This document shows positions 46,984 through 55,025 of a stretch of 64,000 bases of DNA, piece by piece; the first letter of the stretch is position 1; the number at the start of each line of letters is the position of its first letter. A model generated the notes under the pieces. It worked only from the letters and a program-made list of their open reading frames with translations. It was not told where the DNA came from and ran no database searches. Made by a program: the position numbers and the translations under genes. The stretch lies in contig NZ_JALKBA010000009.1 of assembly GCF_023015805.1 (NCBI RefSeq), positions 104,517 through 168,516 on the forward strand. Direction: 5' to 3'. This stretch comes from Cellulophaga sp. F20128 (GTDB lineage: Bacteria > Bacteroidota > Bacteroidia > Flavobacteriales > Flavobacteriaceae).

Positions 46984-48239
46984 AAACAAAACACCTAACA
47001 GAAATTGCTATTGCACTGATGCTTGCTAGATGGAGGCAAACTCTGGTAGCCGCCATTGGTGTTACGTTTAGTATTGCACTTTTTGTAACTCTTCTTGGGT
47101 TTATGGAAGGTTTAAACCAGTTGTTAGATGGTATCGTTTTAAATCGAACTCCGCATATTCGGCTGTACAATGACATCAAGCCTTCTAAACTACAACCTAT
47201 AGATCTAAGTGATGAATTCATCGGTTACCACCATTTTATAAGTTCCGTAAAACCCGTTAATACACGGAAGGAGATATACAACGCTCAACAAATAATAAGT
47301 AAGTTAAAAACAGATGAACATGTCGCCGGTACAGCTTCCAAAATAGCTACTCAAGTTTTTTACAACCTTGGGAATGTTGATCTAAACGGAATTATTAACG
47401 GGATAGAAGTAGATCAAGAGGCTAAGCTTTTTGCATTTGGCGACTATGTCATAGCGGGAAGCTACCAAGAGCTAGAAATTATTACAAATAGTATCATCCT
47501 TGGACAAGGAGTGGCCGACGTTATCAATGCTAAATTAGGTGATATGATAACCGTTACCTCTACCGAAGGCGAGCAGTTTTCCTTAAAAGTGATTGGTATT
47601 TACCAATCCGGGATTTCAGAAATAGACAAGGTACAAAGCTTTGCCAGTTTGTCTACCGCACGGAAATTACTCGGTGTGAATAACAATTACATAAGTGACA
47701 TTCAAATAAAACTGAAAGACCTAAATATGGCGCCTAAATTGGCGGCTGATTATGAATCACTTTTTAAACTTGATGCAGAAGATATTCAAACGGCCAACGC
47801 CCAGTTTGAAACTGGAAGTGGTGTACGCTCCATCATCTCATATGCTGTTGGAATTACCTTGTTGATTGTGTCAGGTTTTGGAATATACAATATCTTAAAC
47901 ATGTTGATTTATGAAAAAATGGATACAATAGCAATCTTAAAAGCTACCGGATTTGCAGGGAGTGATGTCAAAAAAATATTTATCTCTATATCGCTTAGTA
48001 TCGGTGTTGCAGGTGCTATTGGAGGCGTTTTAATTGGCTTTTTGATGTCACTGGGTATTGATGCCATACCGTTTAGCGCACCTTCACTCCCAGCGGTAGA
48101 GACCTATCCTATTGATTATGGCCTACAATACTATATTATTGCTATAATTTTCGCAATGCTAACCACATTTTTGGCAGGCTGGATGCCGGCTAAAAAAGCA
48201 AGTAAGGTTGACCCAGTAGACATTATAAGAGGAAAGTAA
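46980..48239 (+). CDS. ABC transporter permease (DevC/MacB-FtsX type)
   Basis: The 419-residue permease has one N-terminal helix, a large periplasmic domain (about residues 45-290) and three C-terminal helices with the FtsX-domain signature ILNMLIYEKMDTIAILKATG and GWMPAKKASKVDPVDIIRGK. This is the DevC/MacB arrangement, without a fused ATPase. Overlaps its neighbours on both sides: adaptor upstream (4 nt) and ATPase downstream (stop adjoins start). Confidence 0.92.
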   Translation: MKTKHLTEIAIALMLARWRQTLVAAIGVTFSIALFVTLLGFMEGLNQLLDGIVLNRTPHIRLYNDIKPSKLQPIDLSDEFIGYHHFISSVKPVNTRKEIYNAQQIISKLKTDEHVAGTASKIATQVFYNLGNVDLNGIINGIEVDQEAKLFAFGDYVIAGSYQELEIITNSIILGQGVADVINAKLGDMITVTSTEGEQFSLKVIGIYQSGISEIDKVQSFASLSTARKLLGVNNNYISDIQIKLKDLNMAPKLAADYESLFKLDAEDIQTANAQFETGSGVRSIISYAVGITLLIVSGFGIYNILNMLIYEKMDTIAILKATGFAGSDVKKIFISISLSIGVAGAIGGVLIGFLMSLGIDAIPFSAPSLPAVETYPIDYGLQYYIIAIIFAMLTTFLAGWMPAKKASKVDPVDIIRGK

Positions 48240-48923
48240 ATGGCAAAAAAAACTATAATTGAAGCACGGTCAATTTACAAATCATTCCACGACCCGGTTA
48301 AAATTGATGTTCTAAAGGATGTTTCCTTTAAACTTAATAGTGGCGAGTATGCATCAATTATTGGTAGATCAGGAAGCGGAAAATCAACCCTACTTTATAT
48401 TCTTTCTACCATGGATACAGATTATACAGGTGAGCTTTTATTAGATGGCATCAGCGTTCGTGAAAAATCCGATAAGGAACTTGCGGCGATAAGAAATGAG
48501 AAAATTGGTTTTGTTTTTCAATTCCATTACTTGCTCAATGAGTTTACCGCCATAAAGAATGTTATGTTACCAGGTTTTAAACGAAACAAATTGAGCGAGG
48601 AAGAACTAGAATACAATGCGTATGAATTATTAAAGGATTTAGGCATTGAAAAGTTAGCTAAAAAAATGGCATATCAATTGTCAGGAGGTGAAAAACAACG
48701 CGTAGCAATAGCGAGGTCTATGATCAACGATCCATTAATTATTATGTGTGATGAACCCACCGGTAATTTAGATAGTAAAAACGCTGACATTGTTTTCAAT
48801 ATATTTAAAGAACTTACCGAGCATTACAACAAAACATTATTGGTTGTAACGCATGATATGGATTTTGCAGAGAAAACGGGGCGAATCATTGAACTTCAAG
48901 ATGGGAAAGTGATAAGAGGATGA
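48240..48923 (+). CDS. ABC transporter ATP-binding protein (LolD/MacB-like)
   Basis: The 227-residue ATPase has Walker A GRSGSGKST, Q-loop FVFQFHYLLNEFTA, signature LSGGEKQRVAIARS, Walker B LIIMCDEPTG and the switch histidine in VVTHDM. With the two genes before it, it forms a DevBCA/MacAB-like export system. No TolC-like channel gene is nearby, so an outer-membrane partner elsewhere in the genome is needed. The exported substrate is unknown. Confidence 0.95.
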   Translation: MAKKTIIEARSIYKSFHDPVKIDVLKDVSFKLNSGEYASIIGRSGSGKSTLLYILSTMDTDYTGELLLDGISVREKSDKELAAIRNEKIGFVFQFHYLLNEFTAIKNVMLPGFKRNKLSEEELEYNAYELLKDLGIEKLAKKMAYQLSGGEKQRVAIARSMINDPLIIMCDEPTGNLDSKNADIVFNIFKELTEHYNKTLLVVTHDMDFAEKTGRIIELQDGKVIRG

Positions 48924-49219
48924 TGTATTGTATTTTTATGGATACCTTACCAAGAATCACACAAAAATTTGAATACAGGATTAAGTCTCAATACACATAA
49001 CAACCTTAATTCTCTCTTTTTTGTTCTTTCTGATTATACTGTCAATTTAATAAGGATCAAACTTAAGAAGTATATAATTAATGGCTTGGTTCTTTCCTAC
49101 TCGGAAAATCCCACGAATTTCCCTCATGTTTATTTTTTTATTAACTTAGCTCTATCCAACGTAACCCACGGTATACGAACACCTTAGCGAGAACAAAAAA
49201 TATCCTAGAGTATCAACTA
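48924..49219. other. Intergenic stretch with no gene seen
   Basis: AT-rich spacer between the ABC genes and the Crp-family regulator. A 72-codon frame at 48969-49187 has no protein-like features. I see no repeat copy, RNA gene or clear terminator here. Confidence 0.5.
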
Positions 49220-49795
49220 ATGTACAATAAGCTAATTGATCATATCAAACAAAATGTTCCAGGCGCCAGCATTGAGAAGCAAATTATAGAGGCTTATTTT
49301 ACGCCAAAGATTTTTGAAAAAAAAGAACATTTTTTAATGCAAGGCTACACTTGCACTCGTGCCGGTTTCGTTATTGAAGGTTGCTATAGAAATTATATGC
49401 TTTCTACCGAAGGAAAAGAAGTTAATACTGGGTTTGGTTTTGAAAATTGGTGGCTTGGTGATGTTAGTAGTTTTGTAAACCAAACGCCGACCCTAATTAA
49501 TACACAATTTCTTGAAAGCACAACGCTGCTAACAATTACAGCGAAGAACCATTTCGATTTATTAGAGAGATCTCAGTGCTTTAGAGAATACACCAATAAA
49601 TTACGTTCAAAAGCAACGACGGCTTCAGTATTAAAACTATCTGAATTATCTGAATCTGCTAGAACCCGCTATAAAGTTTTACTTGAAAAATATCCCAAAA
49701 TCCAACAAAGGATTTCACAAAAACAAATTGCTTCATTTCTCCAAATCACCCCAGAGGCACTCTGCCGTTTAAGAAAGTTCAAAATTTCAGAATAG
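49220..49795 (+). CDS. Crp/Fnr family transcriptional regulator
   Basis: The 191-residue protein has a cyclic-nucleotide-binding-type beta-roll (about residues 25-115; IFEKKEHFLMQGYTCTRAGFVIEG) and a C-terminal winged helix (RISQKQIASFLQITPEALCRLRKF). Residues that bind cAMP in true Crp are not kept, as in most Bacteroidota members, so the ligand is unknown. It lies 70 bp before the methyltransferase gene on the same strand and may control it. Confidence 0.9.
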   Translation: MYNKLIDHIKQNVPGASIEKQIIEAYFTPKIFEKKEHFLMQGYTCTRAGFVIEGCYRNYMLSTEGKEVNTGFGFENWWLGDVSSFVNQTPTLINTQFLESTTLLTITAKNHFDLLERSQCFREYTNKLRSKATTASVLKLSELSESARTRYKVLLEKYPKIQQRISQKQIASFLQITPEALCRLRKFKISE

Positions 49796-49865
49796 TCTTG
49801 ATGTAGATCAACGATTTTGTATTTTAAATGAATGTTCTTTAATATTCATCTAAAACAATACAATT

Positions 49866-50897
49866 ATGAAAACAACAGCACTAGTAGACCCTTCCAAAAT
49901 AATGCAAATTGGCATGGGGTTTTTCGCATCTAAAACAATGTTAACCGCAGTAAACCTAGGATTATTCACCCATCTGGCAAAGGCCGGTTTAACAGGGCAA
50001 TCTATTAAAGAAAAATTAGGACTACACACTCGCGGTCTTTATGACTTCCTTGATACATTGGTTGCTTTAGGCTTTTTGAAAAGAACTGGCATCAAGGAAA
50101 CTGCTGTCTATAATAATGCCGAAGATGCCGATCTATTTCTTGATAAGAACAAACCAAGTTACATTGGAGGAATGCTAGAAATGGCAAATAATCGTTTGTA
50201 TCCTTTCTGGAATAACCTAGAGGAAGGTTTAAAAACAGGAAAACCACAGAATGAAACCAAAACAGGTAACGCACCCATTTTTGAAGCGATATATGCAGAT
50301 CAGTCAAGGTTAAGAGAATTTTTAAGCGCGATGGGCGGTATCCAAATAGCTAATTTTCAGATGCTTTCTAAAGTGTTCGATTTTAAAGATTACCATACAC
50401 TTTGTGATGCAGGAGGTGCAGGCGGATATCTTGCCGCACAAGTAGCTATAAATAATAAACATATGCGCTGTATTACATTTGACCTACCACCGGTAGAACC
50501 GGTTGCCAGAGAAAATATTAATAGGATGGGATTAAGTGATCGGGTAACTGTCCAATCGGGTGATTTTTTAACCGAAGACCTTCCTAAAGCTGATGTTATT
50601 ACCATGGGAAATGTCTTGCATGATTGGGGAACAAAAGAAAAAAAAGCACTCATCAAAAAAGCATATAAAGCGTTACCACAAGGCGGTGCATTGGTTGTTA
50701 TTGAAAATATTATAGATGATAATAGAAGTGAAAATGCCTTTGGTCTAATGATGTCATTAAATATGAATATAGAAACCTCCGAAGGGTTCGACTTTTCTGC
50801 GGCAGATTTTAATGGTTGGGCAAGAGAATGCGGTTTTACACAAACATCCATAATACCATTGACCGGGCCTTCAAGTGCTGTCATTGCTATAAAGTAA
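49866..50897 (+). CDS. SAM-dependent O-methyltransferase (methyltransferase_2 family)
   Basis: The 343-residue protein has an N-terminal winged-helix dimerisation domain (about residues 15-100) and a C-terminal Rossmann methyltransferase with LCDAGGAGGYLAAQVA as the SAM motif and MGNVLHDWGTKEKKALI, typical of the acetylserotonin O-methyltransferase / hydroxyneurosporene type. Substrate cannot be told. A copy of its last ten codons and downstream DNA is found 6.1 kb upstream at 44,765. Confidence 0.9.
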   Translation: MKTTALVDPSKIMQIGMGFFASKTMLTAVNLGLFTHLAKAGLTGQSIKEKLGLHTRGLYDFLDTLVALGFLKRTGIKETAVYNNAEDADLFLDKNKPSYIGGMLEMANNRLYPFWNNLEEGLKTGKPQNETKTGNAPIFEAIYADQSRLREFLSAMGGIQIANFQMLSKVFDFKDYHTLCDAGGAGGYLAAQVAINNKHMRCITFDLPPVEPVARENINRMGLSDRVTVQSGDFLTEDLPKADVITMGNVLHDWGTKEKKALIKKAYKALPQGGALVVIENIIDDNRSENAFGLMMSLNMNIETSEGFDFSAADFNGWARECGFTQTSIIPLTGPSSAVIAIK

Positions 50898-51050
50898 AAA
50901 CTTTTTTCATAAGGTGTATAACTAAACCCTAGTTATAGTCTACTTTAGAACCCCGAAGTGTCGGGGATTACAAATTTACTTTTCAGTTTTTATTGGCTAA
51001 ATTAATTTATATAACACGCAACAAGCCTTATACAAACATGCTACTAGTAA
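50867..51050 (+). repeat. Intergenic repeat copy 2
   Basis: It runs from the end of the methyltransferase gene into the spacer. It includes the near-exact block shared with copy 1 (50906-50958), a perfect hairpin CCCCGAAGTGTCGGGG (50951-50966), TTTTCAGTTTTTATTGGCTA and AACACGCAACAAGCCTTA, the last two shared with copy 3. Confidence 0.85.
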
Positions 51051-51128
51051 TTTAAACAAATTCATAAATAATTTCAAAAATCTGTCATATTTAGAAAATT
51101 CTTGTCACTAAACAAGTAGAGCGTAATA

Positions 51129-51638
51129 ATGAAAGATAAAAAACCAATGACAGAAACATTTGAACAGCTACTTGAGAATAATAAAGAAAAAATTTATAGA
51201 ATTTGTAAAATTTACGCAGTTTCCCCTTTAGAACCTCAAGACCTCTTCCAAGAAGTAATTTTTTCAATATGGAAATCTCTTCCAACTTTTAATGGCAATT
51301 CAACAGTTGACACTTGGATTTATAGAATTACACTAAATGTCTGTCTTCGTTCAAAACAAAAATCAGATAAAATTTACAACAAGACGTTTCAACTAGAATC
51401 TATTCAATTCATGCCTGTAGAAATTCCAATTGAAAATAATCAGCAAGAAAAGTATAATGCTTTGACTTCTTGTATCTCAAAACTAAACAATGAAGATAAA
51501 TCAATCATTATCCTTTATTTAGAAGAATTGAAATATAAAGAAATTGCTGAAATAACAGGGTTAACAGAAAATCATATTGCAGTAAAAATGAAAAGAATTA
51601 AAAAAATTCTATTGGATTGTATAACGAATAAAATATAA
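51129..51638 (+). CDS. ECF-type RNA polymerase sigma factor
   Basis: The 169-residue protein has sigma region 2 (EPQDLFQEVIFSIWKSLPTF, WIYRITLNVCL) and region 4 (LNNEDKSIIILYLEELKYKEIAEITGLTENHIAVKMKRIKKIL). Length and layout fit an extracytoplasmic-function sigma factor. No membrane anti-sigma factor follows; instead there is a 95-residue soluble partner gene 4 bp downstream. AT-rich, with Asn/Lys-rich codon use typical of the island. Confidence 0.93.
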   Translation: MKDKKPMTETFEQLLENNKEKIYRICKIYAVSPLEPQDLFQEVIFSIWKSLPTFNGNSTVDTWIYRITLNVCLRSKQKSDKIYNKTFQLESIQFMPVEIPIENNQQEKYNALTSCISKLNNEDKSIIILYLEELKYKEIAEITGLTENHIAVKMKRIKKILLDCITNKI

Positions 51639-51642
51639 TAAC

Positions 51643-51930
51643 ATGTGGAATAGGGAACAGAAAAATATTTGGCAAGAAATTAAAGATACTTGGAATAAAC
51701 AACCTCAATCTGAAAAAATTAATATTCAGGTATCACAGCTAATAAGTGAATTTAAAGGAAAGGTAAGTCAATTCGAGAAAGATTCTATTAATTCAGACAT
51801 AGCTACATTGAAAGAAAACTGGGCTAAAACCAAAAGAAATAAAGTCAGTTTATTTGAAAAGAATTCAATAAAAAAAGACATCAATAGAATATCAGAGTTA
51901 ATAAAGAAAGTAATTGATAAATTTAAATAA
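51643..51930 (+). CDS. Small helical partner protein of the ECF sigma factor, unknown function
   Basis: The 95-residue highly charged protein has no membrane helix. It contains an internal repeat: VSQFEKDSINSDIATLKE and VSLFEKNSIKKDINRISE, about 30 residues apart, each predicted helical. It follows the sigma gene by 4 bp and is likely co-translated, so it may bind or regulate the sigma factor. No family recognised. Confidence 0.75.
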   Translation: MWNREQKNIWQEIKDTWNKQPQSEKINIQVSQLISEFKGKVSQFEKDSINSDIATLKENWAKTKRNKVSLFEKNSIKKDINRISELIKKVIDKFK

Positions 51931-51968
51931 TAAAAAATACTAGCAACCCTGCCTAAAATTTATGGCAG

Positions 51969-52092
51969 GGACAAGCCTACTTAAGAACCCCGAAGCGTAG
52001 GGAATTACGCATTTTCTTTTCGGTTTTTATTTGCTAAATTAGCTTATTAAACACGCAACAAGCCTTTTACAAACACATTGTAGCTATTAGAA
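51969..52092 (+). repeat. Intergenic repeat copy 3
   Basis: It shares with copy 2: CCTACTTAAGAACCCCGAAG and then GTAGGGAATTACGC (weaker hairpin), TTTTCGGTTTTTATTTGCTA, ACACGCAACAAGCCTTTTAC and AAACACATTG. It lies between the ECF partner gene and the peroxiredoxin-like gene. Confidence 0.8.
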
Positions 52093-52168
52093 GTGAGGCG
52101 TTGAAATTTAGCAGGGCAAACGACAAAGAATTTTAAGCTAAAAACGGATATATAACTAATACAATTCA

Positions 52169-52819
52169 ATGAAAAAATTAAAAGAACTTACTGATGCCAA
52201 AATTGAATCTGGGCGACAAGCTAATCCTGAGTTTATGCGTGGTGTTGATGCTATTATTAAACAAGAAAAAGCCTTTGAACAAGGAAAAAATGCCATTAAA
52301 ATTGGACAGAAAGCTCCTAGTTTTGAGCTGCCAAATCCTCAAGGGAAATTTATATCATTACCTGCTTTATTAGCGAAAGGTCCTGTTGTTATTACTTTTT
52401 ACAGAGGTAATTGGTGCCCTTACTGTAACTTACAGCTAAGAGCCTTGCAAGCTAGACTAGATGATATTTATGCATTAGGTGCTACACTGGTTGCCATAAG
52501 CCCACAAGTTCCAGATGGATCATTGACAAAAGATGAAATTAGTAAGATGGACTTTATTGTCTTGTCTGACCAAGACGCAAAAGTTGCTTTACAATATGGT
52601 GTTGCATGGGAAGTGCCAGAGTTTTTGGCGGAACACATGCGTGTAGGTCGCAAACTTGACTTAGATAAAATAAATAATGGTAACGCTAATGTATTACCAA
52701 TTCCAGCCACCTTTATAGTAGGACGGAACGGAGTAGTTTCATGGCGTTATGTTAATGTTGACTATAGAACGCGTTCAGAGCCTGATGAAATTATTGAAGC
52801 CTTGAAAACTTTACCTTAA
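52169..52819 (+). CDS. Peroxiredoxin-like (AhpC/TSA family) protein
   Basis: The 216-residue thioredoxin-fold protein has FYRGNWCPYCNLQLRALQ, with a CxxC active site near residues 90-93 instead of the single Cys of classic 2-Cys peroxiredoxins. An N-terminal helical extension of about 45 residues precedes the domain. The family reduces peroxides or disulfides; the CxxC form may act as a thiol oxidoreductase. No signal peptide, so cytoplasmic. Single gene. Confidence 0.9.
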   Translation: MKKLKELTDAKIESGRQANPEFMRGVDAIIKQEKAFEQGKNAIKIGQKAPSFELPNPQGKFISLPALLAKGPVVITFYRGNWCPYCNLQLRALQARLDDIYALGATLVAISPQVPDGSLTKDEISKMDFIVLSDQDAKVALQYGVAWEVPEFLAEHMRVGRKLDLDKINNGNANVLPIPATFIVGRNGVVSWRYVNVDYRTRSEPDEIIEALKTLP

Positions 52820-52974
52820 AAACTTACCCTTATTTAACCTGAATGATTATTTGATTCCCAAAAACAATTCAACTTCATTGATGGTATAGCTCATTTCAAT
52901 GTTTCTGAAATTAAACACCCTAAAGCACCGTGACTAATTAATTACCTAGTACTTATCTACTTCCAAATCTCAAG

Positions 52975-53046
52975 GCATCCAGATTCCATTCGGGTATTAT
53001 TTGTTAAATTAAGTGCTTTGCCAAACACAAACACCTTGGTAACAAC
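52975..53046 (+). repeat. Degenerate intergenic repeat copy 4
   Basis: It keeps the order of weaker segments of copies 2 and 3: ATTCGGGTATTATTTGTTAA, then TTGCCAAACACAAACACC and TTGGTAACAACTTG, without the CCCCGAAG hairpin. Confidence 0.5.
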
Positions 53047-53292
53047 TTGAAAATTCCCAAAAGAAGAAACTGTAATTTATTTTTTGTCCTTCTTTGAATT
53101 TTAAAATCAGGAATTGGTTACTCTCAAGATATTACTGTTAAAATTGAAATTAAAGTCAGCCTCCAATCAAAAATAGTAAAAGAGAAGAAACAACTAAGAG
53201 TATCTCTTCCAAAGCATTATGAAGTATCTAACAAAACTTATCCCATCGTCTTTTATTGGATAATTGTGCCTGCTGCGCTCAGGCGGCCGTGA
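53047..53292 (+). pseudogene. Broken alpha/beta-hydrolase (esterase-like) gene, N-terminal fragment
   Basis: One frame from TTG 53047 reads a signal-like start (NLFFVLL), an in-frame TGA at 53095-53097, then YSQDITVKIEIKVSLQSKIV, KKQLRVSLPKHYEVSNKTYP and a stop at 53290. The last part matches the start of putative-esterase (Fes/BesA-like) domains, which usually read ..VSLPKSYxxSxKxYPVLYxLDG; here the LDG step is reached only with a one-base shift. The rest of the domain and the catalytic triad are missing. Confidence 0.65.
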
Positions 53293-53689
53293 AAATAATA
53301 TTCGTCGTATCCTTTCGATACCTTATGGAGGAACTTTGGGATAATTGCCTATTTTCTGTTTAATATTTTTATTTGTTTTTCCCTGATTAACCTTTTAGTG
53401 ATATCGTTTTCTTTTGTATAGAAGTTCTATTTTTAATTAGGATTGTACCAGCTCTTAATAATGGATTTATCATACACTTTTTCGCGGCGATTAGCACCCT
53501 AACTCCCCCTCTATCCGTATCAGGTTTCTTATTCAGTTCCCTTCGTATGGTGCACTTGTCACTTGCTGATGGCCTCCATTATTTATCCTTTACAGCACGG
53601 AACTTAAATTCCCTATCTTTACACAAGAGTTATTTGACTCATTTTGTAATTTTTCATGGAGCACAATATACATAAACCTCCATTTTAGG

Positions 53690-53720
53690 AGAGGATCGGT
53701 TAATCCTCTTCTTTCTTCTG
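53690..53720 (+). terminator. Weak terminator-like hairpin
   Basis: AGAGGAT and ATCCTCT (53690-53696 with 53703-53709) form a 7-bp stem with a 6-nt loop, followed by TCTTTCTTCTG. It is about 90 bp before the porin gene, and might be a leader structure instead. Confidence 0.3.
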
Positions 53721-53808
53721 TAAAAATTACTACGTCATCATACCATAAAAAGTTGCATTTATTCGTAGAGCTTAAGTCTCTACTATTTCCATCTTTTTAA
53801 ATCACTTT

Positions 53809-54960
53809 ATGATAGAAAAAATTACGTATTTACAATTCAATAAATCTTATTGCTGTGCAATATTAGCCTTGCTATTGGCATTTCCTATAATGGCACAAGA
53901 AAAACCGGAACTCAAAATTGGAGGAGCCTTGCGTTTCAACTATAATTTATCTTCCTGGAAAGAAGGTCAGAAAAAACGTGGGGGAGATTTTGGCTATGAT
54001 ATGTTCAGGGTAAATGCCGAAGCTGCATATCAAGGAATATTTCTGAATGCCGAATACAGATTGTATTCGGAAGGTTTTGGTGGTGGTTTTTTGAAGCAGG
54101 GTTGGTTAGGATACAATTTCGATGAATTAAATCAAATTCATATTGGTTTAACTCAGGTTCCTTTTGGAATTCAACAATACAACTCTCATAACTGGTTTTT
54201 CAACCTAACATATTACGTAGGGTTGGAAGATGACCATGATATGGGTGTAAAATACATACATACAGGAGAAAAATTTGAATATCAACTTGCATTTTTCAAA
54301 AATGCGGAAGAATTGAGATTTGGAAACAATACCGAAACTTCTCCAAACCGATATTCTTATGATATCACAGGCAGAAACAAAGAAGTAAATCAATTCAACG
54401 GAAAATTTATCTACAATTTTGAAAAAGAATCTGCAAGTAATTTGGGGGTTTCCTTGGAATATGGAGGACTGTATAATCTAGATACCAAAGAAATTGGAAA
54501 TCACACTGCTTTTGCCGTGCATTACGAATTAACCAAAGGGAAATGGAATGTAAAAACACAATTTATTACTGCTTCCCATAACCCGGAGAATGCAGTTGAA
54601 GAACCTAATGAAGTGGTTACGATGGCCGCCTATGGAGCGCCTTATGAAGTTGCTTCCAATTTTAATCTGTATTCGTTAGCAATCTCCAGAAATGTACCCG
54701 TAGAATGGGGACCTATAACCAATTTACAGTTGTATAACGATTTTGGCTTTATGGAGAAAAAAGCATTAGGTTTTACAGATTCCTATATGAATGTAACCGG
54801 GGTTTTAGTCTCTGCCGGAGGTGTATATACCTATATTGATTATGCCGCCGGATACAATCATTCGTGGTTAGGAGGAAATTTTGTGGACGATTTCGCTAAA
54901 GGGAATCCAGATGCCAAATGGGAAGCAAGGTTTAATATTAATATTGGCTACTATTTTTAA
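53809..54960 (+). CDS. Outer-membrane porin-like beta-barrel protein
   Basis: The 383-residue protein has a signal peptide (LLLAFPIMAQ, cleavage near residue 30) and alternating-strand sequence through to a C-terminal aromatic (FNINIGYYF), as in outer-membrane barrels. It begins KIGGALRFNYNLSSWKEG, like phosphate-selective porin O/P-type proteins. It lies 65 bp before the BCCT transporter and probably provides outer-membrane passage for the same solute. Substrate is inferred from context only. Confidence 0.82.
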   Translation: MIEKITYLQFNKSYCCAILALLLAFPIMAQEKPELKIGGALRFNYNLSSWKEGQKKRGGDFGYDMFRVNAEAAYQGIFLNAEYRLYSEGFGGGFLKQGWLGYNFDELNQIHIGLTQVPFGIQQYNSHNWFFNLTYYVGLEDDHDMGVKYIHTGEKFEYQLAFFKNAEELRFGNNTETSPNRYSYDITGRNKEVNQFNGKFIYNFEKESASNLGVSLEYGGLYNLDTKEIGNHTAFAVHYELTKGKWNVKTQFITASHNPENAVEEPNEVVTMAAYGAPYEVASNFNLYSLAISRNVPVEWGPITNLQLYNDFGFMEKKALGFTDSYMNVTGVLVSAGGVYTYIDYAAGYNHSWLGGNFVDDFAKGNPDAKWEARFNINIGYYF

Positions 54961-55025
54961 GATATAAATAGGAAGGTTTCTAACCTTTCACAAAAATTGA
55001 ATTACCAAAAAAAACAACACGCTTT

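Larger units (their letters stand above)
52820..53808. other. About 1 kb without an intact gene
   Basis: Contains a degenerate repeat (copy 4), a broken esterase fragment (53,047-53,292), a minus-strand open stretch of 64 codons (53578-53387, no start codon, not recognised) and a 7-bp hairpin with a pyrimidine-rich tail at 53,690-53,720. The rest of this decayed region shows no function, and the promoter of the porin gene is not obvious. Confidence 0.6.

Noticed and set aside
48969..49187. 72-codon open frame between the ABC ATPase and the Crp-type regulator
   Set aside because: No domain or signal, composition like non-coding AT-rich DNA, and no promoter or coupling.
53387..53578. Minus-strand 64-codon open stretch in the decayed 1-kb region
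   Set aside because: It has no start codon and I recognise no family in it; it is mentioned only as part of the spacer description.
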